From Physcocola sp002396385 (GTDB taxonomy: Bacteria; Bacteroidota; Bacteroidia; Bacteroidales; Paludibacteraceae), in NCBI GenBank assembly GCA_946535435.1, contig CAMNDM010000079.1, positions 1 to 6,974 of the forward strand: a stretch of 6,974 bases of DNA. Direction: 5' to 3'. Of the stretch, positions 1 to 6,847 are shown one piece after another. The translations under genes were made by a program, and so were the position numbers. The notes below the pieces were generated by a model. It ran no database searches. It was not told where the DNA came from and saw only the letters and a list, made by a program, of their open reading frames with translations. Position 1 is the first letter of the stretch. Each line of letters starts with the position of its first letter.

Positions 1-71
1 GTCTCAGCATCGGTACCGAGCATGTCGACGACATCATCGACGATTTGCAGCAGGCGTTCGATGCCATCTAA
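1..71 (+). CDS. metY: C-terminal end of a Cys/Met-metabolism PLP enzyme, probably O-acetylhomoserine sulfhydrylase (partial)
   Basis: Only the last 22 codons and the TAA stop (69-71) are present, read in the frame that begins at base 3; the rest lies to the left of the window. The residues include GTEHVDDIIDDLQQAF, which matches the conserved C-terminal end of the Cys/Met-metabolism PLP-dependent family (typically SVG-EH-DDIIADLEQA). In that family the EHxDDI form is typical of O-acetylhomoserine sulfhydrylases, which make homocysteine from O-acetylhomoserine and sulfide in the cytoplasm. The cysteine synthase gene that starts 51 bases downstream on the same strand supports a sulfur-assimilation role. 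The active-site lysine and cofactor-binding regions are outside the window, so a cystathionine gamma-synthase or gamma-lyase cannot be excluded. The family call is firm; the exact enzyme is an inference. Confidence 0.65.
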   Translation, partial: LSIGTEHVDDIIDDLQQAFDAI

Positions 72-122
72 ACGGGCTCTTCTTTAATCATCTATACTAT
101 CAATATTAAAAATTGGAACAAT

Positions 123-1070
123 ATGAAAATCGCAAATAAACTCACCGACCTCATCGGTAATACACCTCTTTTATCGTTAGACCGTTATGCGTCTTTTAAA
201 GGCGTTTCTGCTGGCTCTGTTGTGGCAAAGCTAGAGTACTTTAATCCGGCAGGTAGTGTTAAAGACCGTGTGGCTTTCGCAATGGTGGAAGACGCAGAGC
301 AGAAAGGCATCTTGAAACCTGGTGCTACTATTATTGAACCTACTAGTGGTAACACTGGTGTCGGCCTGGCTTTCGTATCGGCTGTTAAGGGGTACAACCT
401 TATACTGACTATGCCTGACTCTATGAGTATTGAACGCCGCAATTTGTTGAAGGCTTATGGCGCGCGTCTTGAACTTACTCCGGGCAAAGACGGTATGAAG
501 GGGGCTATTGCTAAAGCTGAAAGCCTGAGACAGGAAATTCCGGGTTCGGTTATCTTGCAACAGTTCGAAAACCTTGCTAACCCTGAAAAACACTATCGTA
601 CGACTGGTGAGGAAATCTGGCGCGATACCGACGGACAAGTTGATATATTTGTTGCTGGCGTCGGCACTGGTGGCACTGTTAGCGGGGTCGGCAAACTGCT
701 GAAGGAAAAGAATCCGAATGTGAAGATTGTGGCCGTTGAGCCAGCTTCTTCCCCTGTCCTTTCTGGCGGAAATCCAGGTCCTCATAAAATACAGGGTATT
801 GGCGCCGGTTTTGTGCCAAAAACATTTAACCGCGCCGTGGTAGACCAGATTATTACGGTCGAAAACGATGATGCTATCCGTACTGGACGCGAATTGGCAC
901 AGAAGGAAGGCTTGCTGGTCGGAATCTCTTCGGGTGCTGCTGCTTTCGCTGCCTTCGAACTGGCAAAATTGCCAGAGAACAAGGGTAAGCGGATTGTAGC
1001 CTTGCTGCCTGACACTGGCGAACGTTATCTTTCTACTATTCTTTATGCTTTTGAAGAATATCCTCTTTAA
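123..1070 (+). CDS. cysK: Cysteine synthase A (O-acetylserine sulfhydrylase), PLP-dependent
   Basis: This 315-residue cytoplasmic fold-type II PLP enzyme joins O-acetylserine and sulfide to give cysteine and acetate. It has the normal length for CysK and all the hallmark motifs. PAGSVKDR at residues 42-49 carries the Schiff-base lysine K47. TSGNTG at 74-79 is the substrate-carboxylate loop. TMPDSMSIERR lies at 96-106. GTGGT at 181-185 binds the cofactor phosphate. HKIQGIGAGF lies at 221-230, GISSGAA at 267-273 holds the serine that contacts the pyridine nitrogen, and PDTGERYLST lies at 296-305. The ATG at 123 places the usual LTDLIGNTPLL motif at residues 7-17. There is no Shine-Dalgarno sequence, only the AT-rich leader common in Bacteroidota. 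The 51-base gap after the putative metY has no recognisable promoter, so the two are probably co-transcribed. Many Gly, Ala, Thr and Val codons end in T, unlike the more mixed use in the neighbouring genes, which fits high expression. A CysM or cystathionine beta-synthase identity is less likely given the motif set and length. Confidence 0.97.
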   Translation: MKIANKLTDLIGNTPLLSLDRYASFKGVSAGSVVAKLEYFNPAGSVKDRVAFAMVEDAEQKGILKPGATIIEPTSGNTGVGLAFVSAVKGYNLILTMPDSMSIERRNLLKAYGARLELTPGKDGMKGAIAKAESLRQEIPGSVILQQFENLANPEKHYRTTGEEIWRDTDGQVDIFVAGVGTGGTVSGVGKLLKEKNPNVKIVAVEPASSPVLSGGNPGPHKIQGIGAGFVPKTFNRAVVDQIITVENDDAIRTGRELAQKEGLLVGISSGAAAFAAFELAKLPENKGKRIVALLPDTGERYLSTILYAFEEYPL

Positions 1071-1092
1071 GTGTAGATTTTTTCTGACGACG

Positions 1093-1133
1093 AAGCGGAG
1101 ACATTCGGTATCGGGTGTCTCCGTTTCTCTTTA
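1093..1133 (+). terminator. Rho-independent-type terminator after cysK
   Basis: Bases 1093-1103 pair with 1116-1126 to form an 11-bp stem. The inner eight pairs are perfect (CGGAGACA with TGTCTCCG), followed by one G-U pair and two A-T pairs; the loop is 12 bases (1104-1115). The stem is followed by a pyrimidine-rich tail, TTTCTCTTTA, which is a weaker T-tract than the ideal. It begins 22 bases after the cysK stop codon, so it most likely ends the metY-cysK transcript and separates it from the gene that follows. Confidence 0.75.
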
Positions 1134-1183
1134 TAGGTGGCAATCTGTGGTGCCTGACCGGCGTTTGTTTCATAGATTTGGAC

Positions 1184-1191
1184 TATCTTTG
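1184..1191 (+). promoter_or_regulatory. Bacteroidota-type -7 element (TATCTTTG) for the membrane sulfatase-fold gene
   Basis: TATCTTTG matches the Bacteroidota -7 consensus TAnnTTTG exactly. The best upstream -33 candidate is TTTG at 1164-1167, but its 16-base gap is shorter than the usual 19-21, so the -33 part is weak. The element lies after the cysK terminator and just ahead of the next gene. It would place the transcription start near 1195-1199, which is downstream of the in-frame ATG at 1193 and upstream of the ATG at 1214. Confidence 0.6.
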
Positions 1192-1213
1192 TATGAAACA
1201 TTATAATGCGGAT

Positions 1214-3049
1214 ATGTCGTTGAAAAATAAATTCCAATTGTTGAAAGTGCCGTTCCGGTGGTACATCTTTTCGTCTCTGGTGGTTGCCTGTCTGTTCCTC
1301 AATTACTGGAACTACGCCTCGGTTGGCGCCACTGTCGGTTGGGGAGGTTTTGCCTATTATGTCGCCTCGTGTGTCAGTCTCGCTTTGGGCTTTGCACTAC
1401 CAACGTTCCTGCTGCCTGCCGTGTTCCGTTTGGTTGGTTTGAAGAAGGTTGCCAATGTGCTGCAGGTGCTGCTTTCTGGTTTCCTGTTCCTGCTGGTCGT
1501 GTTGAACGGTTTCGTTTATGCCCAATACCGGCTGCATATCAACAATATGGTGCTGCAAATGGTGCTGAAGGCGGGGGGCGACATCTTTGTGTTCGATGTC
1601 ATGCTTTATATGCGTGCGGCTGTTGGTCTGCTGTGCGCCTTTGCTCTGGCGTTCGGACTCTTCCGGTTGGCAGAATGGACCAATCGGAGAAATATAGGGG
1701 TGTTGAGGCCTTTCCTGTTTTTTGCCCTCTTCTCGGTTTTGGGTGCTAATGTGTACCATATCTATGCGAAGGCCAATAAACTACCGTCGTGTCGTTTGAA
1801 CGCATTGCTGCCTTATTACTATCCGGTTTCTGCCAATAAACTGATGGCTAAACTGGGCTTGTCTGTCGCCGGCGATGCCGGATTAGACAATGTGCAACAC
1901 GGAAGTGCCCTCAACTATCCAAAGAATAGGCTGGTGGTTGATACGGCGCTGGCAACGTGCCAGAATGTGGTGCTGATCGCTATCGATACGTGGAAACACA
2001 AGGCTTTCACTCCGGAATGTACGCCTAATATAGCGAAGTTTGCACAATCTTCTTGGGTCTTTTCCAACCATCTGAGTGGTAGCGAGGGAACCCGGGGCGG
2101 CGTGTTCAGCCTGTTTACAGGGCTTGTGCCTTCTTATTACGACGATTTTCTCTATTCGGGCCAACAGCCCCTGCTGGTTGAACAGTTGTTGGACGAAGGG
2201 TACAACACCCAGATTTTGGCCAGTGCGTCGCTTGCATATCCTGAGTTTAAGGATATATTATTCGCAAAAATTCCCAACTTGCGGGTCAATACACCCGGGA
2301 AGACTGCCTATGACCGCGATAAAAGGATTACTGACGACTTCCTGTTAAGCTTGGATTCTTTATCGTCGTCGGGTAAGCCTTTCTTCTCTTTCCTGTTCTA
2401 CGATATGGCGCATGCGCTTGAAATACCATGGGAGTGTACAGAACGGTTTACGCCTTCGTGGAAATTTGCCGACTATATGAAACTGGGACCCGATTTTGAC
2501 CCGACTCCGTATTGGAACCTCTACCGGAATTCTTTGTTCCAAATTGACGTGCTGGTCGGTACTGTCCTCGATGGATTGAAGAAAAGGCATTTGCTCGATA
2601 ATACAGTCGTAATTATCACATCTGACCATGCGCAGGAGTTCAACGACAATAAGAAGAATTATTGGGGACACGGCTCTAACTTCTCGAATGCGCAAATTCA
2701 CGTTCCGTTCATCCTCTACCAACCAGGGAAACAACCTCGGGAGGTCGCCTATAGAACCAGTCATTACGATGTTGTGCCGACCCTTATGCACGATGTGTTG
2801 GGTGTTACCAATAAGACTTCCGACTATTCGTTCGGCCGTCTGCTTAGTGACTCTACAGACCGCGGATGGCATTTGGCTGCCGATTATTATGGCTTTGCAT
2901 TTATCCTTCCCGACGGCACAATCGTTCAGAAAAATATGTCTGGCGATATGCTGGTTTACGATGCCCATATGAATGAACTCGACAACTATCAGCCAAACTT
3001 CGAGGAAATGAACCGCCAGCTGCTCTATATGAATTCTTTTTATAAGTAA
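1214..3049 (+). CDS. YejM/PbgA-like inner-membrane protein: DUF3413-type membrane domain plus periplasmic sulfatase-fold domain
   Basis: The 611-residue protein has five hydrophobic segments near residues 16-32, 46-71, 79-102, 132-153 and 166-185, then a large alkaline-phosphatase/sulfatase-fold domain from about 248 that should lie in the periplasm. This order and length match E. coli YejM (PbgA), which is 586 residues and helps control LPS synthesis. Linker features such as YRLHINNMVLQMV (about 105-117) and YYYPVSANKLMAKLGL also resemble YejM. Candidate catalytic residues are D258 (IAIDTWKH), T293 at the nucleophile position (SEGTRGGVFSLF), D471 and H472 (ITSDHAQEF), and H486 (WGHG). E. coli YejM lacks the matching DH pair, so this version may be an active phospho- or sulfo-transferase or hydrolase; its substrate is unknown. 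The ATG at 1214 is preferred: an upstream in-frame GTG (1115) lies inside the cysK terminator, and the ATG at 1193 overlaps the expected transcription start. The gene appears to be transcribed alone and ends at the shared terminator at 3092-3145. Confidence 0.85.
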   Translation: MSLKNKFQLLKVPFRWYIFSSLVVACLFLNYWNYASVGATVGWGGFAYYVASCVSLALGFALPTFLLPAVFRLVGLKKVANVLQVLLSGFLFLLVVLNGFVYAQYRLHINNMVLQMVLKAGGDIFVFDVMLYMRAAVGLLCAFALAFGLFRLAEWTNRRNIGVLRPFLFFALFSVLGANVYHIYAKANKLPSCRLNALLPYYYPVSANKLMAKLGLSVAGDAGLDNVQHGSALNYPKNRLVVDTALATCQNVVLIAIDTWKHKAFTPECTPNIAKFAQSSWVFSNHLSGSEGTRGGVFSLFTGLVPSYYDDFLYSGQQPLLVEQLLDEGYNTQILASASLAYPEFKDILFAKIPNLRVNTPGKTAYDRDKRITDDFLLSLDSLSSSGKPFFSFLFYDMAHALEIPWECTERFTPSWKFADYMKLGPDFDPTPYWNLYRNSLFQIDVLVGTVLDGLKKRHLLDNTVVIITSDHAQEFNDNKKNYWGHGSNFSNAQIHVPFILYQPGKQPREVAYRTSHYDVVPTLMHDVLGVTNKTSDYSFGRLLSDSTDRGWHLAADYYGFAFILPDGTIVQKNMSGDMLVYDAHMNELDNYQPNFEEMNRQLLYMNSFYK

Positions 3050-3091
3050 TGGCTGGGATACCAAACGAAATAATTTCCTGAAACTGACTCC

Positions 3092-3145
3092 AAAAAGAAG
3101 AGAGAGCGCATCTGCATATTCTGATGTGCTCTCTCTCGTCTTTTT
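3092..3145. terminator. Bidirectional terminator between convergent genes
   Basis: Bases 3099-3112 pair with 3123-3136 in a 14-bp stem containing one G-U pair, closed by a 10-base loop (3113-3122). After a 2-base bulge (CG, 3137-3138) the helix continues for seven more pairs between 3092-3098 (AAAAAGA) and 3139-3145 (TCTTTTT). The plus strand therefore ends in a T-run and the minus strand also ends in a T-run. The hairpin starts 43 bases past the stop of the membrane sulfatase-fold gene and lies 17 bases past the stop of porT on the other strand, so it can serve both transcripts. Confidence 0.9.
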
Positions 3146-3161
3146 CTATTGCCTGAGTTTT

Positions 3162-3896
3162 TTACTCGAAGTTGAAGGTGAGGGTAAATAACCTCGATGT
3201 TAGTTTGTTGATGGCATTCTGCCACTTCTCGTTGCTGGTGCCTACCAGGTCGGGCCTGTCTTTGTCGATCATGTCGTTAAAGCCCATAAACATTTTAAAC
3301 TCGGGTGCCAACTTGAAATAGGGAAGGTAGATGTCGCAACCCACTCCGAACTCGACACCATAGTCAAGTTGTTTCAGCAGAAGGTTGCAGTCTTGCGAAC
3401 GGCTTAAATCGATAGTCGCTGCCGGACCTGCAATCAGGTAGGGCCTGAAGTTCCGCATACGCTGGGCGCGCATCTTTACTAATAAGGGCAGGTCTATAAT
3501 GCTCGATTTTACAATGACGTCTTCAGGGGCGGCTTTCCCTTTCTGGTCTACATAGTGGACTGTACGGTCGTTAAACATCAGTACCGGATTGAAACGCAGG
3601 TCAAAGTACTCGCCAAGGCGCAGGTCTGATATTATACCTACCGTAAAGCCTGTTCCTAACGAAGTGACGTCGGCATACCAAATTTTGCCATCGTCTGCTG
3701 TCACCTTGCTTTGGGATATGTCAAAATCCATAGCGTTGAAACCCAGGATAAAGCCGAAATGGTACTGCTTGTTGTCGGCGTTAATCAAGTTTAAGGCCTT
3801 CCCGAAGTTTTTATATGCCGATTGTGCAAAGGCACTGGTGCTTGCGGTTATCGCAAACACAACTGCCGCCACGAATGCTCTTTTAACTCTGTTCAT
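3162..3896 (-). CDS. porT: PorT-family outer-membrane beta-barrel protein of the type IX secretion system
   Basis: The 244-residue protein begins with a signal peptide (MNRVKR, a hydrophobic stretch, then AFA before Q25). The rest has the PorT/SprT pattern of an eight-stranded outer-membrane barrel: HFGFILGFNAMDF at 46-58, a conserved DLPLLVKMRAQR segment at 135-146 followed by NFRPYLIAG at 149-157, and DIYLPYFKLAPEFKMFMG at 188-205. It ends in alternating hydrophobic and polar residues (LFTLTFNFE), a usual Bacteroidota barrel terminus. PorT is required for type IX secretion in Porphyromonas gingivalis, where it acts in the outer membrane; that role here is by homology. The length is normal for the family. 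Two cysteines (C170, C187) are present and could pair, but this is not established. The gene lies 87 bases downstream of the DUF5686 gene on the same strand and may be read from that transcript, from its own -7 element at 3968-3975, or both. Confidence 0.88.
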   Translation of the reverse strand: MNRVKRAFVAAVVFAITASTSAFAQSAYKNFGKALNLINADNKQYHFGFILGFNAMDFDISQSKVTADDGKIWYADVTSLGTGFTVGIISDLRLGEYFDLRFNPVLMFNDRTVHYVDQKGKAAPEDVIVKSSIIDLPLLVKMRAQRMRNFRPYLIAGPAATIDLSRSQDCNLLLKQLDYGVEFGVGCDIYLPYFKLAPEFKMFMGFNDMIDKDRPDLVGTSNEKWQNAINKLTSRLFTLTFNFE

Positions 3897-3967
3897 TTTG
3901 TCTTGGTGTGATATGTCGCCTCTTATTAAACGGACGCTATACTGCTTTTATTTGGAATTTGTTGGTG

Positions 3968-3975
3968 CAAATTTA
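3968..3975 (-). promoter_or_regulatory. Possible Bacteroidota -7 element (TAAATTTG) for porT
   Basis: On the minus strand, TAAATTTG fits the TAnnTTTG consensus. It sits eight bases past the stop codon of the DUF5686 gene and 71 bases before the porT ATG, leaving a leader of about 65 bases. No TTTG -33 element appears at the expected distance upstream, so this could be a chance match in AT-rich spacer DNA. If real, it would let porT be expressed independently of the gene upstream. Confidence 0.45.
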
Positions 3976-3983
3976 CAAAAAAC

Positions 3984-6569
3984 TTACATATATAGCCCCA
4001 TTCCTACATTTATACCCCATTTCGATGCCCGTGGGTGGTCGAGGTAGTTGATGCGTCTGGTTACTTCTATCATGAAGAACTTTAACACATTGTGCAAACC
4101 GGCACTGACTTCCATATAGGGCTTGCTGTCGAATTCGAAGGCCGTGGTGTTGCCATTTCTGTCGGTGGGGAATTTGAAAAGTGTCTGGTCGTCTGCGTTC
4201 TTCTCTAAGAAGGGGTTGTTTTTGTCTGACAGCCCGCCGTACATGGCCTTGAACCGGAAAACCTCCTTCATGTTCAAACGCCTGATGCCGGGTATGCGGC
4301 CTAGAAGGAATCCGTTCATGTTGTACGTCAGGTCGACCGAAGCAAACTGGTCGGTCAGGAATTCCATGTTGTTCATCAGCCAGAAGGTCTCTTTGCTGTT
4401 GATGTACGATAAGTTGGCGGAAGGTATGTATAGTAACGGGTAGGGCACTTTGTCCCATATCTTCCCGGCTTTCAAGGTGACAAACATGTGGCCGAGTGGT
4501 GTCAGACTGATTTTTTGACGGTAGGTGAAGTCGGTCTTGTTGTAATTGAATTGCGAACCCAGCAGGTCTTTTGCCGAAACGGTATGGCTGAGCGTGAATT
4601 GTGGAACCTCTTTGTTTATGATGTAGCGTGTGCTCTTGTTTTGGTAGTAGTGCACACCCGGAGCAATCGAGAAGGTGCCGTTAAACGAGGTCAACTCTAT
4701 CTGCTCCACATTTTCCGCATTCGCCAGTCGGGTGTAGCGCAATTCGCCTGCCGGACTTTCTTCCTTGTGGTTGACGCTGAACTGCATGCCGAATCCGTTT
4801 CCTTTCTCATACAGGTATTGGAAGGTCTGGCTGCGGACATAGGCGAACTGTGAGATTTTCTCACGTTTGAACGAATGGATGAAACTGCTGTTGTATTCGC
4901 CTAAGAAACGCTCGGAAGGAATGTCCCAGTCGTAGCTTGTGTTAACCATCAGCGAGTGGCGTGGGAAATCCATCTTGCTGAATTCCTTGTCGCGGAACGA
5001 ATATTCCAGTTCGGCCTTATGCTTGAAGCGCTCGTCTTTTGTCCCGTAAGCCAGATATCCGTCAAGGAAGATGCGTTTGTTAAGGGCAGGATTGGTTCTT
5101 CCTCCAATGCGGAAACGGTTCCCTTCCAAATCGTTTCTCGAATAGGTGCTCATCACGCGGCCATAGTCGAAGTATCCGTGCCTGCCTATGGTCATGTAGC
5201 CTTCAATACATGTCTTTATCAGGTATTCGCTAATGTTGAACAGCGTGCTTTCGTCCATTTTTTGCACAAGGGTGTCGATTCTCGACTCGTTTCTGCTGAG
5301 TTGGTCAGGCCTTTCTGCTGTCCAGAAATCGTTGTCCTGTAGCTTGGCACTGGCTAGTGTCACAGTGTTCTCCTCGCGGCTGAATATCTTTTTGTCGATG
5401 TTGTGCCACTGGTAGTTGGTATAGTAGGCGTCTCTTTTGGCATAACCGCCTTGCAGACCGTCTAACAGGGCCAGTTCGGTAATCATGCGCTCGTGTGTTA
5501 TAGCCCATCTGCCGTCTTCGTTTTTGCTGAAGTCTTGCTCGATGTGTATTTTTTCAACAATGTTGAGCTTGATGTCGCGCGGTATGTCCATTTTCAGCCT
5601 TTTTACCGCATACGAGCCGTCGGTGGTGATATAAAGATAGCCGGTGAAGCCAAGATCGCTTGAATTGGCTGGCACAAAAGTCATTTCTGTGTAGCGCTCG
5701 CCGTCTTCAAGCGTGGTGGTGTCGGTTATGTAGAAGTGGTAGAAAGTGGTCGCTAGTGACGATAGCGGACTCATGAACTTCTCGGTGAAGATGTCGATAT
5801 TGTTATCGTAGATTTGCACGTCGGTGAAACACTCGTTTAAAAGGTTGTCTATCATCTCTTCCGACATGATGTTCATGATTGTTTTGTTGTTTTGGGCAGT
5901 GATGGTGCGTTTCAACCGCTCGGGCGACTGCTGGTAACTGACGTCACTGATGTTCTCTCTGACCGAAATGGGTAGGTAGGTCTTGTTCGAGACTTCCGAA
6001 GTGTCGATGTAGTCGTATATATAACCCCAACTTCGTTTCGCACGTTTCAACGAGTCGCTGGGCGCCTGCACATTGTTTAACCCTAATATGACGCGCTCGT
6101 ATTTTTTTACGGCATAGAAATCGGTTGAGCGGATGTCGTTTGAGTCGCGGTATGCTATCACTTTTTTCATCAACTCTACCGAAGGGTTCCCTTTCCTGCG
6201 GTATTTCTCGCGGCGTTTACCTTTCACTACCACTTCTCCTAACTCTTGCGCATCTTCCGGACAAAGACGCACGTTCAGCCTGTGGCCGGCTTTGCGCAGG
6301 TCAACAATTTTAGTCTTGTAGCCTAAGTATGAAAATTCCAGTTTGTCCGATTTTAGCGCGTCTGTTTCCAGTATGTAGAATCCTTGTAAGTCGGCTTCTG
6401 TGCCGAATGGTGTCCCTTTATAGATGACCGAGGCGAACGGAAGCGCCTCGCCGCTTATCGAGTCTTTAATGAAGCCTTGGTATATGACGTTACCGGCCTG
6501 CGTGTTCTGCAAACCAAATATGGTAAGCAGTAGTGTTAGTAAGTATTGCGCTTTCTTTGTCTTTCCCAT
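3984..6569 (-). CDS. DUF5686 protein with N-terminal carboxypeptidase-regulatory-like domain (probable outer-membrane protein)
   Basis: The 861-residue protein is full length for this family, which is found in Bacteroidota. A signal peptide covers about residues 1-25 (KK, a leucine-rich core, then TQA). Residues 28-103 form a carboxypeptidase-regulatory-like beta-sandwich, with GFIKDSISGEALPFASVIYKG, then GTEADLQGFYIL, and LEFSYLGYKT. GEVVVKGKRREKYRRKGNP at 111-129 links to the DUF5686 region, which runs to the C terminus. Landmarks include VELMKKVI (131-138), FYHFYITDTT (276-285), LEGNRFRIGGRTNP (481-494), PGIRRLNMKEVFRF (760-773) and YMEVSAGLHNVLKFF (818-832). The second half is rich in short amphipathic strands with aromatic ends, suggesting a beta-barrel related in style to SusC/TonB-dependent receptors, but no TonB box or plug domain is evident. 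The molecular function of the family is not known to me. It probably heads a unit with porT, so a role in outer-membrane or secretion-system biogenesis is a reasonable inference only. A sigma-54-like site lies just upstream. Confidence 0.88.
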   Translation of the reverse strand: MGKTKKAQYLLTLLLTIFGLQNTQAGNVIYQGFIKDSISGEALPFASVIYKGTPFGTEADLQGFYILETDALKSDKLEFSYLGYKTKIVDLRKAGHRLNVRLCPEDAQELGEVVVKGKRREKYRRKGNPSVELMKKVIAYRDSNDIRSTDFYAVKKYERVILGLNNVQAPSDSLKRAKRSWGYIYDYIDTSEVSNKTYLPISVRENISDVSYQQSPERLKRTITAQNNKTIMNIMSEEMIDNLLNECFTDVQIYDNNIDIFTEKFMSPLSSLATTFYHFYITDTTTLEDGERYTEMTFVPANSSDLGFTGYLYITTDGSYAVKRLKMDIPRDIKLNIVEKIHIEQDFSKNEDGRWAITHERMITELALLDGLQGGYAKRDAYYTNYQWHNIDKKIFSREENTVTLASAKLQDNDFWTAERPDQLSRNESRIDTLVQKMDESTLFNISEYLIKTCIEGYMTIGRHGYFDYGRVMSTYSRNDLEGNRFRIGGRTNPALNKRIFLDGYLAYGTKDERFKHKAELEYSFRDKEFSKMDFPRHSLMVNTSYDWDIPSERFLGEYNSSFIHSFKREKISQFAYVRSQTFQYLYEKGNGFGMQFSVNHKEESPAGELRYTRLANAENVEQIELTSFNGTFSIAPGVHYYQNKSTRYIINKEVPQFTLSHTVSAKDLLGSQFNYNKTDFTYRQKISLTPLGHMFVTLKAGKIWDKVPYPLLYIPSANLSYINSKETFWLMNNMEFLTDQFASVDLTYNMNGFLLGRIPGIRRLNMKEVFRFKAMYGGLSDKNNPFLEKNADDQTLFKFPTDRNGNTTAFEFDSKPYMEVSAGLHNVLKFFMIEVTRRINYLDHPRASKWGINVGMGLYM

Positions 6570-6847
6570 CTTCTATTCTTTTCTTCCGCTTTTACTGCGA
6601 AAGTTGTGCCAAATTTTCAAATGTGTATTGTGTTTTGGTTTGTTGTATTCATTTCTATAAAGACTGCATCTCTCTACAGACACACGGTCTTCGCTGTCCT
6701 CTTTGTTCTTCCAATGGCAGCTGACTATACGTGTGGTAATGAGTACGCTTGCTGAAATGTGCGGTCAGAATAACGGCTTCTGTCTGGAACTCTGTGAAAT
6801 ACGTGTCGTCTGAGAATTCTGTTGCCTGTCAGAATGCTGGCTTTGCC
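6570..6847. other. 278-base spacer between the DUF5686 gene and the edge gene
   Basis: The spacer separates two minus-strand genes. Its left part holds the sigma-54-like site and the DUF5686 leader. Its right part contains an 8-base direct repeat, GTCAGAAT at 6764-6771 and 6828-6835, and a 6-bp inverted repeat with an 8-base loop (6816-6821 with 6830-6835). No convincing terminator with a T-run follows the edge gene, and no tRNA, small RNA or coding signal was recognised. Short open frames here have no protein features worth naming. Confidence 0.6.
6596..6611 (-). promoter_or_regulatory. Sigma-54 (RpoN)-like -24/-12 promoter upstream of the DUF5686 gene
   Basis: The minus-strand sequence TGGCACAACTTTCGCA matches the sigma-54 consensus TGGCAC-N5-TTGCW at all but one of the defined positions (TCGCA in place of TTGCA). 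The invariant GG and GC doublets have exactly the required spacing. With the -12 base at about 6597, transcription would begin near 6585, giving a leader of about 16 bases before the ATG at 6569. The leader is purine-rich (GGAAGAAAAG). No exact TAnnTTTG element was found in this spacer; the nearest variants, CACATTTG and AAAATTTG, each miss the first T. The site was found by eye and the rpoN gene is not in the window. Confidence 0.5.

Noticed and set aside
72..122. Separate promoter for cysK in the spacer after the putative metY
   Set aside because: No TAnnTTTG or sigma-54-like match is present in the 51 bases, so co-transcription is simpler.
231..785. Open frame of 184 codons on the minus strand opposite cysK
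   Set aside because: cysK is certain from its motifs; the antisense frame has no family features.
1115..1213. N-terminal extension of the membrane protein by 33 residues from a GTG start
   Set aside because: The GTG overlaps the cysK terminator hairpin and lies upstream of the likely promoter; the extra residues show no family feature.
2360..3064. Open frame of 234 codons on the minus strand opposite the sulfatase-fold domain
   Set aside because: It lies antisense within a strongly supported gene, has no recognisable domain, and its composition is what a mirrored coding frame gives.
4488..4853. Plus-strand open frame inside the DUF5686 gene
   Set aside because: It is a shadow of the long minus-strand gene and shows no signal, domain or start context of its own.
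6816..6835. Inverted repeat (6-bp stem, 8-base loop) as a terminator for the edge gene
   Set aside because: The stem is short and AT-rich and has no T-run on the minus-strand side, so it does not meet terminator criteria.
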